Origin: Desmodesmus armatus
Taxonomy: Eukaryota > Chlorophyta > Chlorophyceae > Sphaeropleales > Scenedesmaceae
Direction: 5' to 3'
Assembly (NCBI GenBank): GCA_007449985.2
Contig: VIIQ02000002.1
Coordinates: forward strand, 1,116,001-1,180,000
Length of the DNA: 64,000 nucleotides
The position numbers and the translations under genes were made by a program. This document shows, piece after piece, positions 1-12,629 of this stretch; the stretch's first letter is position 1, and each line of letters opens with the position of its first letter. The notes beneath the pieces are model-generated. The model saw nothing but the letters and a program-made list of their open reading frames with translations. It ran no database searches and was not told the origin of the DNA.

Positions 1-86
1 CACAGAACACCCCTATTGTATGTGATTGTGTGATGGCATCAGTCTTCTCACGCGTAGGCATGTTTGCTGTGTGTTGTGTCCTGCAG

Positions 87-1818
87 GCTGCACCATGATG
101 ACCTCAAGGTGCCTGAGTACCTGGCACGCACTGCCATCAAGCTGGGCATGTGGAAGTTTGTGCAGGTGGGAGAGCACAATAGCCCTTACTTTGTACATGT
201 AACACACTATGGGAGGGGGCCCCTCGGGGTAGTATCGATGGGGGAAGAGGAATTCAGGGTATGTACATGTGTGCTAATGCAGATGGTGGCTTGCTTGATG
301 ATGATGCTAGGCATAGCTTTTGTCCAGCATACTAGTAGCAACGGTCGCTATCAGTGATGTTATGTAATGCCAGCCTGGCAGCTGGATCAGCCAGACTGTG
401 GAGGTCATTTAAACTCCTTTGCTGGGTTGACATTTGATTCATAATGTCATCCTGGCAGGATTATGCCTGACATGGTGGCCTTTGCTTGTGAACAGTCAGC
501 ATTTGGTCATTACTTAGCACTAGTGCTACGTCATGGCTCGCCAGGCCTGACACCTCACTCACGTAGGCTAGCTGCTTCTGTCTGCCATCTGTCCCGCATG
601 GCCCTCCCCCAGGGCATGGTCAGCTGTGGTGAGAAGTGGGTGCAGCAGCGCCGCGTCCACACAGACCCCTTCCAGCCAGACCCCAAGGCAGCAGGCAGGC
701 AGCCAGCCCCTCCACTCAGCCCTGATGTGGCAGCCGCTGCTGCAGCAGTGGCGCATCCCCATGCCCCTACTCCTGCCACAGTTGCAGTCGGTATGGACAC
801 GCCTGCTGCTGCTGATGCCATCACTGTAGCAACAGCCGCCATGCAGGCAGCAGCAGCTAATACAGTCCCTGTCATCAGGCCCAGCAGGAGCCTGAGCAAC
901 AGCCCACACAGCAGCTGGGCCGGTTTCAAGCAGCTTGAGGGCCAGGATCATGCAACCACACCTAGGGTGCTGCATCCGGTCCCCACCGCCCCGGGGCCCC
1001 TGCACTCCCTGGCAGACCTGCCCTCAAACTTTGGAAACGGTGCTGGCCAGCTGGCAGGAGGGAGTGGGGTGTTGGTGCATGGCAGTGGCATGCTGAGGCG
1101 CGGTCACAGTTTGGAGTGGGAGCCGAGGGTGTCCAGCAGCAGCAACAGCACAGCAGAGCCAGCAGGGGACAATGCAACCCTGCCTGCAGTGCAGGGAGGG
1201 AACAGCAGCGCCAACGGCTTCAGCGCAGCCACACAGCAGGGGGAGAATGTGTGGCAGCAGCTGTTGCAGGGAGTGGGCAATGCGGCCAAGGTGCCTGCAG
1301 GGTGGGGCAGTGCAGCTGTAGGTGCTGTGGGGGCTGCTGCTCAGCAGCTGGGTCACATCCCTGGAGCCAGCTGGCACTGGCTGCAGCGGCTAGTGCCTGG
1401 CCAGCACAGTCACTCACACAATGCGCAGGACACAGGTGCAGGACAGCAGCCTGACAGGCTGCTAGCACCAGCAGGGCCAGAAGATGAGGGGGTGGGGGCG
1501 GCAGGACCTCAGGTCCTAGGGGGCAGTTTGGGGAGGGTGAGTGGCATGCATGCATGCATGACGGCTGCCTTTGGCAGCAGCAGCAGAGGTCAGTCTGGCA
1601 GGGGTGGCCGGTGGGGAGCAGCGCCCAAGCGACTGCAGCGGCTGCTGGTGGGTGCAGCCGTTGCAGCAGCTGTTGGCGCTGGGGTGGCAGCACGCCACAG
1701 GAAGAGGGAAGTGGTCATTCAGCAGCAGCAGTCGTCAGAGGAAGTGGTTGTTGTGCAGACTGGTGGCAAGCGCCGCAGGGGACTCCTGCCAGGGTTGCCC
1801 ACGTTGCGGCCAGTGTGA
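87..1818 (+). CDS. 3' part of an unrecognised gene with Ala/Gln-rich C-terminus
   Basis: Only the 3' end of the gene is in the window. One exon at 87-165 follows a CTGCAG acceptor and ends at CAG|GTGGGA, coding a short helical, leucine-rich stretch that includes the peptide KVPEYLARTAIKLGMW. A second exon, best started after the CCCCCAG acceptor at 613, keeps the frame and runs to a TGA at 1816-1818. The long second exon is low-complexity (Ala, Gln, Ser, Gly, Pro). Near the C-terminus it has a short hydrophobic Ala/Val segment (LLVGAAVAAAVGAGVAA, about 1645-1695) followed at once by a basic cluster (RHRKR) and a further basic tail. That arrangement suits a membrane-proximal or tail-anchor segment, which is inference. 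I do not recognise the family. The intron at 166-612 is a best guess; an in-frame ATG at 463 could mark a longer exon. Confidence 0.4.
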
Positions 1819-3392
1819 AAGGCATGCTGTGGAGAGGCAGGAGGAGTTGGTGCGGCACCCACATGAATGGTTGGGGGTGTTGAGTGCACCTGCTGTGTGT
1901 AGGAGGTGTGCAAAATTATTGTTTTGCCAACCCGTCACTCATGTCGACCTCAAGCAGCTGCAATGCTGTTCATACATCATGGTAGTCATGATGCATTCCA
2001 GACTGCGACTTGCAGAGGGTGGCGGCGGTTGTTGGGTGGTGATTGTGTTGTGGTATGCGCGTTGCAAGCCTTGAAGTAATGAGGAAGTGTGAGCGTTTTG
2101 GACCTTTTTCCATGTTTATAGCGCAGTTGAATCAGCGTTCACACACACACAAGTGGCGTCACTTGTCCCCACTGGTCAGTGACAGATTTTGCAGGTGCAG
2201 CATGCAATACTGTTGCAGACCTTGCAAAGGTTTGTTGATGTGTGCTGTCAGCCGTTTCCATGCGTGTCCTGCCATCTTCGCGAGGTTTGGATGCGTGTCT
2301 CTCCAGCCTCCTGCCAGGGGGGCCTCAGTGAGGGTTGTGGTAGGCAACTGGCAGGCCCCCTGACAGTAGTGTGTATCAGCGGTTGTGCATTTCACAGGCG
2401 TTGATGTGCGCCTGCTAGCTGCCTGCTCGGGACTACAATCGGTGAGGGTGTGGTGAGGAGTGGGGACTACAACAACAACACCCTGGTGGCAATCGTGATG
2501 CAGGGTTATGGGTCAGGTTGTGCACCTGCATTGTATGTGTGTTGTTCAGTGATTACTTGTTCTGTCGCACTAGTTGGCTGCATGGCTGTTGTTGAGAGGG
2601 CTGGTATCACTGACCGCAGCGAAGTTGTGCGGGCATTCATTGCTTGGTAACTTCGTCATCATGCGGGACATGGTGCACAGGTGGGAGCATATGTGTCAGC
2701 AGAGGGAGTGCATGTGTGAGCTGTACGGCACTCTCGCTGACTGTAACACTGGCAGCATTTTCACCATAACCAAGGCCTCTACAGCATATTGTGGAACACA
2801 GCACACTACAGTGTGGCATACACCACGCCCAAGCCGATCACACACTGCCATGGTTCACAGCAGCAAGTTACAGCAGCCCCATTGCAGCTGCGTGAATCTG
2901 TCCCGTGGTTGTGGCGCCGACATCGTTGTATAGACATATCGACCCAGGTGGACACCAGGCACTTCTTGACCTGTTGGTTCGACGAAGACAACTGACACGA
3001 TGGTAATGGCGGCTGCCAAGTGTGCGGCTCAACATTGATTTTCACCGTTTGCTGTTGCGGCAGCTGGTGGCTGCAGCCTTCAAGGCAGAGATGCTGCAAC
3101 AGTGGGATGGAATTTCAGGCATTGCTCATGCTGGGGACTTGATCTGCAGACTTCCACACACCTGTGCAATGTTCAAAGGCAACTGCTGCAACACACAGGG
3201 TCCAAGGTTCTAATGTAGTAGTAGCAAAGTGCTTGGCTCTGGCACGAGTACGTTGATTGTTTGTTTAGTGTGGTGTGGCTTTTTGTGCGGTGCCGAATTC
3301 GTGAGACGCTCCTGATGCAATTGTGCAGAAAAGTCGCAGGGTGTCAAAACCGTTCTGCATTCGCAACTGTACGAACGCGAAAGGTAGCACAG
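1819..3392. other. Intergenic stretch between the first gene and the M32 peptidase
   Basis: This probably holds the 3' UTR of the upstream gene and the promoter of the peptidase gene. Open frames here are short, overlap on both strands and show no family resemblance or consistent splice structure. I see no RNA gene, no TATA-like box that stands out and no long repeat. Confidence 0.5.
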
Positions 3393-6300
3393 ATGGCAAC
3401 TGCGGTGGCTGAGCCCGCGACAGGAAACAAGGTTAGCCACACAGATCTGATTGTGATCCAACTGCCTTCTACTGCTAGCGTTGCTAATGCAGTGGCAAGC
3501 CAGGACCTGACAGGATCATGATGTGGCCGCTTTTGCTGTTGCTTTTGATTTTGCCATCAAACAGCCTCGAACAGCAGCCTGCGCTGCTGATGAAGAGTAC
3601 CAGTGGTGACAGACAGCAATGCAGCAGTGAAGGGGTGGTAGACACCCAGTGCCGATCCGGCCTGAATGATGCAATGGCAAGTGTGCACATGTGCCTGCAG
3701 CTGCTGCCTCTGAACAGTGTACTGGACAGACCCTCAGCTTCTGGGTGTGTGCTTGTGTGCTGCTGCAGGCGTATGATGAGCTTGCCAAGAAGCTGAGGGA
3801 GTTGGATGCACTCAACGGCATTAGCGGCCTGCTGGGCTGGGATGAAATGGTGCGGCTGAATGATGCATGCTCGGTTAGGGGTGCTTGACACACCTGACTC
3901 TGCAGAATTTGAAGCTGACAGGACATGCTGCAGTCTGCCCAGCTGTTCACATGCTGCAGCAACATCTGCCGTCGTGTTTCCGCAGTTGCATGTTGGTCGG
4001 GTGCTGGTGTCTCAGCGCTCCAGCGGCACACTGCATGCACATCAATGCACCTGTTAGTCTGATAGCGCTTGCTTCCTCCCCCCCCCCCCCCCCCCCCCCC
4101 TCTCGTCAGGTGATGATGCCTGAGGGGTCAACAGGCAGCAGGGGTGCTCAGAAGTCTGCCCTGGCTGGTGTGCTGTATGACAAGAGGACTGAGGGGGAGC
4201 TGGGCCAGCTGCTGGAGCAGCTCAAGGGGGCAGCAGGACTGGACACAGTGCAGGCAGCAGTGGTCAGGGAGGCACAGAGGTGAACACACCTGTTGTTGGG
4301 GGGAGGGGGAGGTAACCTTGCAATGAGCCGGCCAGCACCATGCACAGATTTTTGCTGGCATCATCTACAGTCAGTTGTGGGCCTGGCGTGTCCCATTTGG
4401 TTGCTCTGCTGTATGCCTATCGCAGGGATGGTCTTGTGCTGTCAATGAGCTTGCCATGCTGCTGCTGTTGTGTCCTGCCAGGTCCTACACGCGTGAGACA
4501 GCTGTCCCCAAGGAGCTGGCGCAGCGGGCAGCCAAGCTGGAGACAGACGCATACACAGTGAGCCTACTGCTGCACACCCAACAAGCTGACCAACACAGCC
4601 TGATGCAGCATGGCTTTTTGAGGAGCTGCAGCACAACTTCCCCAGACCAACAGCTCGCTTCCAGCAAGACCCTGTTGGGCCTGGCACATGCCCAAACGGC
4701 ATATGGCGCAATGGCAACAAGCATTGGCGGCCGCTGTGGAGGCCCGGGGGGGACCTTTCCTTGCAACTGACCATGACTTGCTGCATGCAGACTGCACCAG
4801 CTGCTCCTGCCCCTTGACTCCTGTGTCTGGCTGCGGCTGCTGCTGCTGCTGCTTCAGGCGTGGGTGTCTGCGCGCAAGGCGTCTGACTTCAGTCTGTTCC
4901 AGGACTACCTGCAGCAGTGGGTGGACATCAGCCTGCAGAAGGCAGCAGCCATTGACCCAAGCAGGCCTGCATACGACGTGAGCTGCAACACTGACGGCAG
5001 GCAGCTGGCAGCTTGAGTGTTGAGTGCACGTCCTGCACCAGGTGGAGGTGTTCAGATGTTTGCAGCCTTCTCTTGATCCGCGCCGAAAGAGGAGCAAGTG
5101 CCAACAAGCTCAGGCATTGCTGCTGTGTGGTGCTACTGCGTACTGGTGCAGGTGCTGCTTGATGACTATGAGAAGGGCATGACCTCAGCACGCCTGGACC
5201 AGATCTTCCAAGAGGTGCGGGGGGTGGGGGAGGGGTTGCTGCCTAACAGCGATGTCATGTAGAGGCACTGGGTTGAAATGCCTGTGGTGTCGCTGATGGC
5301 TGACGGTTGGTTGGTCAGCTGGCTGTGGGCTTGGTGCCTACTGTGGTGCCTTCCATGCACTGGGCGGAAGGAGGGCGCTACAGACAACACAGCCCACAGC
5401 TAGCAGCTCCATAGCTAGCACCTACTGAGGCACCAGAGACACCGATCCGGTCATGTATTCTATCAGAAAAGAATGTGTGTCATGTCAGCAGCAAGCACCA
5501 TTGCTGGGCAAGTGTGCCCAAAGCCAAGCCAGTGCATCGCACGAGGCCATTACTGCGTCACATCTTTGGCTCGGTCTTGTTGTCAAAGACGACACCATGT
5601 TGGGCGTCTGTGTCCTTTGTGAGGCTGATGCTGCCATGTGCTGTGTTGTGCTGTCCTGTGTTGCGCCGTGCTGTGCTGTGTACTGCCAGGTGCGTGATGG
5701 TCTGGTGCCCCTGATCACCAACCTGCGTGAGAAGGGCAGCCCACCCAGTGACGCGTGGCTCAAGGGCAAGTTCAGTGTGGAGAAGCAGGTGAGCCTCGTC
5801 AGGAGGGTTTAGTGGGGGGGATGCTGCTGTGCTGGGGCAACAAGCGCACAAATTTGGTTCATATGCTGGGCTCAGCGCAGCCTATGATCTGACAAGGCTG
5901 AGAGGTTGCAGCCTGCAGCCTGACTTTCACGTGTCTACTGGTTGTCGATTCAAGCAAATGGCTTGCAGACACTTATCAAACCTGGGACAAGGCAAAGGAA
6001 GCTGGATACGTGGTTTGGGGCGTTGGTTGTGTCTGCTGTATGTCATAAGATGCTTTGTGGTGTGGGTGCTGCTGCTACTGCCTGCCGTGTTCTGTGTGGC
6101 CTGCAGGCCAAGATGTGTGAGGAGGTTGCTCTGGCGCTGGGCTTTGACACCAACAAGGGACGCCTGGATGTCAGTGTGCACCCATTCACAGGTCAGCACC
6201 ACTGTACAGTGTGTCTCTGTTCGCACACGGCAGCGGTTCTTGGCCTCAACCCCTCTGCACTCGTCCACGCCATGTGGCGTGCAAACAAAGGCTGGTGTGA

Positions 6301-8705
6301 GGGATAGTATGCTGCAGCCCTCTGCCTCTCATTGGTCATCCGAATGCACCACTACTCAGCATCACAGCTCCTGCTTGCACCAGATGACTTGTCACTGCTG
6401 CAGCACGGGTCCACCCCGCTCACTCGCACACCCTGCTGGTGCCCCTGTGTCTCCCTCTCCCTCTGCCCCTGTCAGGTGGCAGCCACCCCACTGATGTGCG
6501 CATGACCACACGATTCAAGGAGGAGGACCTCACAGAGGGACTCACAGGAGCCATCCACGAGACAGGTAGGGAGGAGCAGGCCTGTTGACTGTTGGGCCGA
6601 GAGAGAGAGACAGCAGGCAAAGCACAACACTGTGGCTGCCTGGGTTGCTGGCACAGCCAACTTTGCAGATGCATATGACCAGAGACCCACTGAGCTGCAC
6701 AACCTGCTCGGCATTGGTATGGGTGTTGTTATGATTGGTATGGATGTCATTAACTGTCACGGCTTGATACCACACTTCTCACAGTTATGTTGCTCACTGG
6801 CAAATAAGTGGGAAGTCTCCTTGCGACTGATCACTGAAAGCAGCTATAGCTGCAATTGCTTTTTGCAAGCAAACGAGCATGCATTTACATTTGTGTGCGG
6901 TGTGTGTCGTGTGTTGATGTGCAGGCCATGCGCTGTATGAGCAGGGCCGCAACCTTGGTCCTGAGTGGGAGGGCCTGCCCGTCAACAGCGCACTCAGCAT
7001 GGGCATACACGAGAGCCAGAGCCTCTTCTGGGAGCGCATGGTGAGCAGCAGCAGCGCTCATGCATATGTGCATATGCCTCCACCCTGACTGGCTGAGTGA
7101 GACCAGTGGCTGCAGGCCCAAGAGGAGCAACCACAGCTGACTGGATAACGCCAATTTGCTGTACGTATGTAGGGGCTTGAGTGCCGCAAGGCCTCTAAAT
7201 ATGTGTAACTGCCCAAAATGTCTGCATGACGTTGCTACTGCGTGTTGGTGCCGTGTGCAGGTTGGCCTGAGCCAGCCGTTTGCTGAGTGGCTGCTGCCGC
7301 GCATCAAGGCGCACTTCCCTGACTTCCCTGAGCGCTCTGCTGCGGAGCTGTACCAGGCGGAGAATGTTATGAAGACCCCCTCACTCATCAGGGTGGAGGC
7401 AGACGAGGTGGGGGGGGGGGGCAGCCCTGGTTTATGTGTCTGGGCTGCGCCCAACGCATCTCCACATGACAGTCAAGCATCGTATGTTGATGTGCAGAAG
7501 AACAGCGTGTGTTCCCGGGGTGGGGGGTGGGGGGTTCTAGCGTTTTATGGCTTGAGGCCCTCACCACATCAAGGTCTGGTCGGGGCGCTCTGGCGTCTCA
7601 TGGTTGCTGGATGCAGCTATGGGGGCAAGGACGTGCAGCTGTCTGCACATGCATTGATGCGCCCCCTTGCTGCCTGCCCTTTTGACCTTATCCTGTCAGG
7701 TGACCTACCCGCTGCACATCATCCTGCGGTACGAGATTGAGCGTGGGCTGCTTGAGGGCAGCATCAAGGTTGGTGATGTGCCCAAGGTGTGGAACAGCAA
7801 GATGAAGGAGTACCTGGGCGTGGAGCCACCCAGTGACGCTCAGGGCTGCCTGCAGGACGTGCACTGGAGTGCGGGACTGTTCGGATACTTCCCCACGTAC
7901 TCGCTCGGCGCAATGTGAGTGGGCGGCTGCCTTGATAACTTTTTCTGCTTGTTTGATTGTGTTTGTGGAGGGGGAAGGGAGGGCTTTGTGTAGACAAGCA
8001 AGACTGCAAGCGCATTGTTGGCAAGGCAGTCCACAGGCGTCTGCAACAGCAGCATGTGGTCAGACCAGTTACAATTCCAGTAACAAGTCCATCCTGTTGT
8101 TCCCGACATGACAGCCACTGCTTGGTTGGTGTTGTGTGTCACACTGGGCGCTGTTCAGGACTTGTTGTCTCAACGTGTGTGCTGCGTGCTGCAGGTATGC
8201 CTGCCAAATCTTTGAGTATGCCAAGCAGCAGCTGCCAGGCCTGGAGAAGCAGATTGCTGCAGGAGACTTCAAGCCCCTCAAGGTGGGCTGGGCTGACTGT
8301 GTTGCACGCAACATGCTGCACTGCAACACCCCGCTTGTACGGCAAAGCAGCTGCTCCTGGAATGGTATGGTCTTGTGGAGATTTGGGCACGCAAGCGCTC
8401 CCAGGTGTTCCTTTGGCACGTGGTAGCAGCTGTCCAGCACAACAGCAGGCCTTTGACAGATACCCCCCCCCCCCCTGCTGTCACCCCGTCAAGCCCAGAC
8501 GAGTGCTGACCTGGCTGCATGCTGTGCGCACTTGCAGGAGTGGCTGAACCAGCATATCCACGCCAAGGGCTCCCTGCATGCTTCGGGTGACGAGCTGATG
8601 ACAGCTGTGACAGGCAATGCGCTGCAGCCGCAGACCTTCCTCAACTACCTGCGCGGCAAGTACGGCCAGCTGTACAAGCTGGAGGGCAGCACAGCAGAGC
8701 AGTGA
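3393..8705 (+). CDS. M32 family metallocarboxypeptidase (carboxypeptidase Taq type)
   Basis: Zinc carboxypeptidase that removes C-terminal residues from peptides, probably in cytosol or an organelle. Fourteen exons join in frame to 518 residues, the usual M32 length: 3393-3431, 3769-3849, 4110-4279, 4482-4557, 4858-4977, 5152-5214, 5690-5788, 6107-6191, 6476-6565, 6925-7040, 7261-7407, 7700-7914, 8195-8282, 8538-8705. All M32 signatures are present. HETGH (residues 272-276) gives the two zinc histidines and catalytic Glu. HESQS (303-307) supplies the third ligand, Glu304. ILRYEIE lies near 370-376, and GCLQDVHW near 411-418. The N-terminal WDE motif of the family is at the end of exon 2. The start ATG at 3393 is the first in frame; no clear transit peptide is seen. 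Introns are GT-AG, and one splits the HETGH motif. The LRR gene follows on the same strand 428 bp downstream. Confidence 0.95.
4078..4100 (+). repeat. C23 homopolymer in the polypyrimidine tract of an M32 intron
   Basis: A run of 23 cytosines lies just before TCTCGTCAG, the 3' splice site that opens the exon at 4110. It serves as an all-C polypyrimidine tract. Run length is likely unreliable in sequencing. Confidence 0.9.
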
Positions 8706-9133
8706 CGCAGCTTGGGACCTTGCTGTTGTTTGCTGCTTTTGTGAGTTGCAATATGTCGTTGATAGGACAACGGTAACCCACACGTAACTCGGGCGGCACT
8801 GTCATTGCACGGCTGACTGGGCAGCTGTCTGACATGCCCCACAGCAGCCCACTGAAACTGGCAGCGCTGAGTCTCACAATGTGCAGCGGTAGATGTGATG
8901 GTGGTAATGCACATCTTCAACGTGAGGGGATTGTGCTAGCTTGCTTGTCGTTCAAATCGTGATCTGACTTGGTGATCCGCCAAAACCACGCCACTCCTGC
9001 GTTTGCTCTGACCAGTCAAGGTATCTTCCAACGAACGGCTTTGATATGTTGTTCCGGACGATTGCACAGGCGCTTTCAGACCCACTCTTTGGTGATAACG
9101 ATGCAGCTGTAGCAGCAATACAGCAGCAGCAGC
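8706..9133. other. Intergenic between M32 peptidase and LRR gene
   Basis: About 430 bp that should contain the 3' UTR of the peptidase gene and the promoter and 5' UTR of the next gene. I see no further gene or repeat in it. Confidence 0.5.
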
Positions 9134-12100
9134 ATGGCTATTTGTTTGGAGAGCCTGCCGGAAGCCTGGCTGCGGCAGTTTGTGCAGATCCTCCCGCCAC
9201 AACTCAAGCTCAAGCTCAGACGCTGCAGCAGGAAGCTGCAGCGTTATGTTGACGAGCTGGGCGTAGGTATCGTGGCAGATGGCACACTCTCAGCAGTAGC
9301 TCTCAGCATGTCAGCTCAGCACGTCACCAGCCTCAACACACTGCAGCTGGACCTTGACCCCGGCGTCATCAAATGGCACAAAGTGAACGGAGTCCTGCAG
9401 CTGCGCCCTGGCGATCTCCCCACCGAGAGGCCGCGGCTGCAGGCGCCTGGCACCACGTTACAAGCAACCCTGGCGGACCACATACGGCAACTGCCACTCG
9501 GGCTGCCAGCACTGAAAAAGCTAGCAGTCAACGCCTTGCAGCAGCCAGACCTGCTTGCTGCTGTGCTACAAAGCAGGCCACCCCGGCTGGCACACATCAG
9601 GCTGTGCGACAGGCACCGGGATGCGATGAACACCGCACGGCAGCTGCTGCAGCGCTGCGAGGTGCTCCTGCAGTTGCCAGGTGGGGGACCCCTGCTAGCT
9701 GCACCGCGTTGTGAGGTATGCAAGGGTAGTGCTGCCCACAGCTAGGATGTGAGTCAACAGACAAAACGCAGGGCATGTGGCAACACACCCACATGATTCC
9801 CCTGCATGCCAGCATCTGAACAAGCCTGTCCTGTGCTTGGTAACCTGCTGCAGGGCTGGTGCCAAACTTGGCCACCTTGGAGCTGGACCACCGCACTTAC
9901 AATCTGGCCAAGGACCACATACATGCGGCCCTCCAGCAGCCCCTGCCTCACCTGCAGGCCCTGATGCTGCACCCAGAGCAAAACTTAGGGCGGGTGGTCA
10001 ACACTTTACCCGCCATCCCTCAGCATACCTGGGAAACAGTCTTCAGGCCCCTGCTTGCATCACTGACCAGGCTAGACTTTGGCAGCAGGGAACTGGGTGC
10101 AGCTGGGACGTGGGAGGATGCTGTTGGACCTGCTGCCACCACAACAGCAGCAGCACTCTGTCGCCAACCCACGGGCAGCGTGCAGACACCAGAGGCAGCA
10201 GCAGGGGGAGGGCCAGGCAGCAGCTGCAGTGATGGCTTGCCGCTGCTGCAGCTGAGGTGCAGCGGCTTTGACGACCCAGCCGCAGATACCTGGTGCCTCA
10301 GCTGGGTCAGCAGCTGCTGCAAGCTGACGGCTCTGGACATCAGCTTGTGCAGTGCGGGTGAGCTGGACTGTGAGGTGCTAGGGCAGCTGCGGCAGCTGCA
10401 GACCCTGTCGCTGCACTACTTCACTGACGAGTTTGTGACAGCAGCACAGCTGGGGCCCCTCTCAGTCTGCTGCAAGCTCACGCAGCTGAAGCTGGATGCC
10501 TTGCTAGTGGAACTGCCAGAAGCAGAGGCAGCAGCCTGCGCTGCTGCTAGGGCATTTGCTGAAGGCAACGGTGAAGCGCTTGCAGCTGCTGAGAGGGAGC
10601 TGGCGGTGTCAGCAGCAGCTGCACCAGCAGCAGGTGCAGCAGCAGCAGGTGCAGCAGCTGCTGTTGCCTCCACGCCATCAGGTGTGGGGTCGTCTCGCCC
10701 CAGTCTGCGGCTGCCCCAGCTGAGCAGCCTGCAGCGCCTGACTGCCGGGTTGATGTGCAAGGCACCCCTCAGCCTCTTCGCACCGCACTTGACACGGCTC
10801 AAAGATGTGAGTGCGCTTGCTGCCTGCAAGCTCATGATCTGGCAAATTCAGCTTATCAATTTGTGATGCTTCCCTGTATTGCTCTGTTGTGGGCGCTGAT
10901 CCTGAATGTCTGAACATGCTGACTGTGGTAAAGGGGCATGCCTGCTGGGCAGTGCAGGGGGATGTGTTCAGCTCAGGACTCGACACAGCATGCATGTTAG
11001 TGGTACATCGGAGGAAGGAGGCTTTGTGTGTGCATCAGTGCCCAGCGGTCAGCATGCGCTGTTGTTTTTTTTGACATGCTGCAGTTGGACTACGACCTTG
11101 ATAGGCTGGACCTACATGACGGTTTCATCAGCGAGCAGCAACCCACAGCACTGGCAGGACTCACGGCCCTACAGGTAGGCAGTCTGCGCAGCAGACGTCA
11201 TGCCGCACTCTCTCAATGCTGTTGTTGTGCTGCGAATGACATCAAGGCCATTGCCTTGTGGCTGCGAACACCACCAAAGCCAGGCGTGTTTGTGCATGCA
11301 TTGTTGAGCGATTGTGTGATGCTGTTTGCCTGAGCTTCCGTGACCCATCATCAGAGCGCTTGATGGAAACGAAAGGTGTAGGAAACAGAACCACCCTGGT
11401 GCTGCTGTGCAGGTGCTTGCTGTCAACATCTTTTCGCTGGTGCGGCATGCAGCCGCCCCCACAAACCTCCTTGGGCTGCGTGAGCTGCATGTTGACATGG
11501 TTGGCAGCATGGAGGGCAGCTGCATCGACCCTGCAGGGCTGCCCTGCCTGCCACACCTCACCAGGCTGGTGATGACCATTGACACCAAGGTTAGCCACAT
11601 CGCCAATTCACATCCTGCAATGCTCACAGCCTGACTCAAACGCCTGCTTCTCAGAGCTGGGTGCTGTACAGTGTGTTCACTTCAACCTCGCCCGTCACAT
11701 GCACATGCGAACTCTGACATGGCTGGTGACGTTTTGATGTACCTTGTGACTCACTCCCTCGGAGGGACAGGTCTGCAACCAACCCAGCTTGCAAATTGCA
11801 TGTGCACTGCCCCGCACTGCCTGCAGGTCCACCACAACCTGCCCAAGACCTACAGCACCAGTGAGGACGTCCTGCTGTGGCGCAACCAGTCTGCAGTCCG
11901 CCACATGCGGTTGAGGGGCAGTGCCATGCTGGGAGGGTTCCTGGTGGAGGACAGCCTCCTGCAGGAGCTCCCCAAGGCAATGCCTGCGTTGGAGCGGGTG
12001 GAGATCGTGAATGCCCAGGACCTGACAGTGCCGACGATGAAGCGTTTCGTGGAAGCGCGCGTGTGCCGTTGTGTTGCTGTGCGGGGCTGTCGTGAGGTGA

Positions 12101-12165
12101 AGGCCTGGGACTGTCGCGGCCTTCAGGAGGCAGTTCCGGACATTGAAGTAGAGCATCATGTGTGA
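9134..12165 (+). CDS. Leucine-rich-repeat protein with F-box-like N-terminus
   Basis: Five exons join without a frame break to 701 residues: 9134-9680, 9854-10806, 11085-11174, 11413-11589, 11827-12165. The N-terminus (about residues 5-40) has the LP..W...F...LPP.LKLKLRRCSRKLQR pattern of an F-box-like helix bundle: a Leu-Pro start, then alternating Leu and basic residues. The rest is built of irregular leucine-rich segments such as LATLELDH, LTALDISLC and LQTLSLHYF, typical of RI-like LRRs in algal F-box and FBXL-type proteins. An Ala-rich insertion (10590-10670) interrupts the repeats. If the F-box is real, the protein would act as a substrate receptor of an SCF ubiquitin ligase; that role is inference, as the F-box is weak. 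ATG 9134 is the first in-frame Met before the F-box-like motif. Confidence 0.75.
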
Positions 12166-12232
12166 TTGCGTGAGTGAGTGGTGTGGTGTCGTAATACTGC
12201 GCTCGTGTGTGACCTTCAACCTCTCGCCGAGT

Positions 12233-12300
12233 CGGCAGCGTAATGTCAGCTGCGTGACCCCGAGGCGTAATGGCGTGCTGTCAGATGTACCCTATATAAG
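12233..12300 (+). promoter_or_regulatory. Upstream element plus TATA box of the first MAM-like gene
   Basis: Positions 12233-12260 are identical over 28 bp to 14743-14770, in front of the second paralogue. A TATATAAG box follows at 12293-12300. Both precede a likely 5' UTR exon, as a GGTGAGT donor lies at about 12520. The shared block sits 370 and 311 bp before the respective ATGs, so it is a candidate cis-regulatory element or a remnant of the duplication. Confidence 0.6.
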
Positions 12301-12629
12301 TGTCGAGAGTGCCTTTGTCGCCACAACTCTGTACTTGAACTACTCACTGTACACGAAAGCTGTCCAACAGCGTTGACCCCCCCTCCAAAGAACAGCCTAC
12401 AGTGCGACCTATCGTCTTGCAAGTGAAAACACAGCGAGCCAACAACAATGAGACTGGGCCACTCAGTTTTCTCTCACGTGTGTACATCAACAAACCCCTG
12501 CAATTGCTGTCAGACAAGGGTGAGTTGATTGACGCTTCTTTTTGCAGATCCGCAGGCCATGGGCAGTTCATTTGGCATCAGAATTATGACATTTGTGCCC
12601 ACAACTGTCTGCTCACTCTGCACGACAGG

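Noticed and set aside
463..612. ATG at 463 as start of a separate gene
   Set aside because: The stretch to 612 has no protein-like features and the CCCCCAG at 606-612 fits a 3' splice site that joins the 87-165 exon in frame; not fully excluded.
5829..6494. + strand open frame of 221 codons inside the M32 gene
   Set aside because: It runs mostly through introns in a different frame from the conserved peptidase exons.
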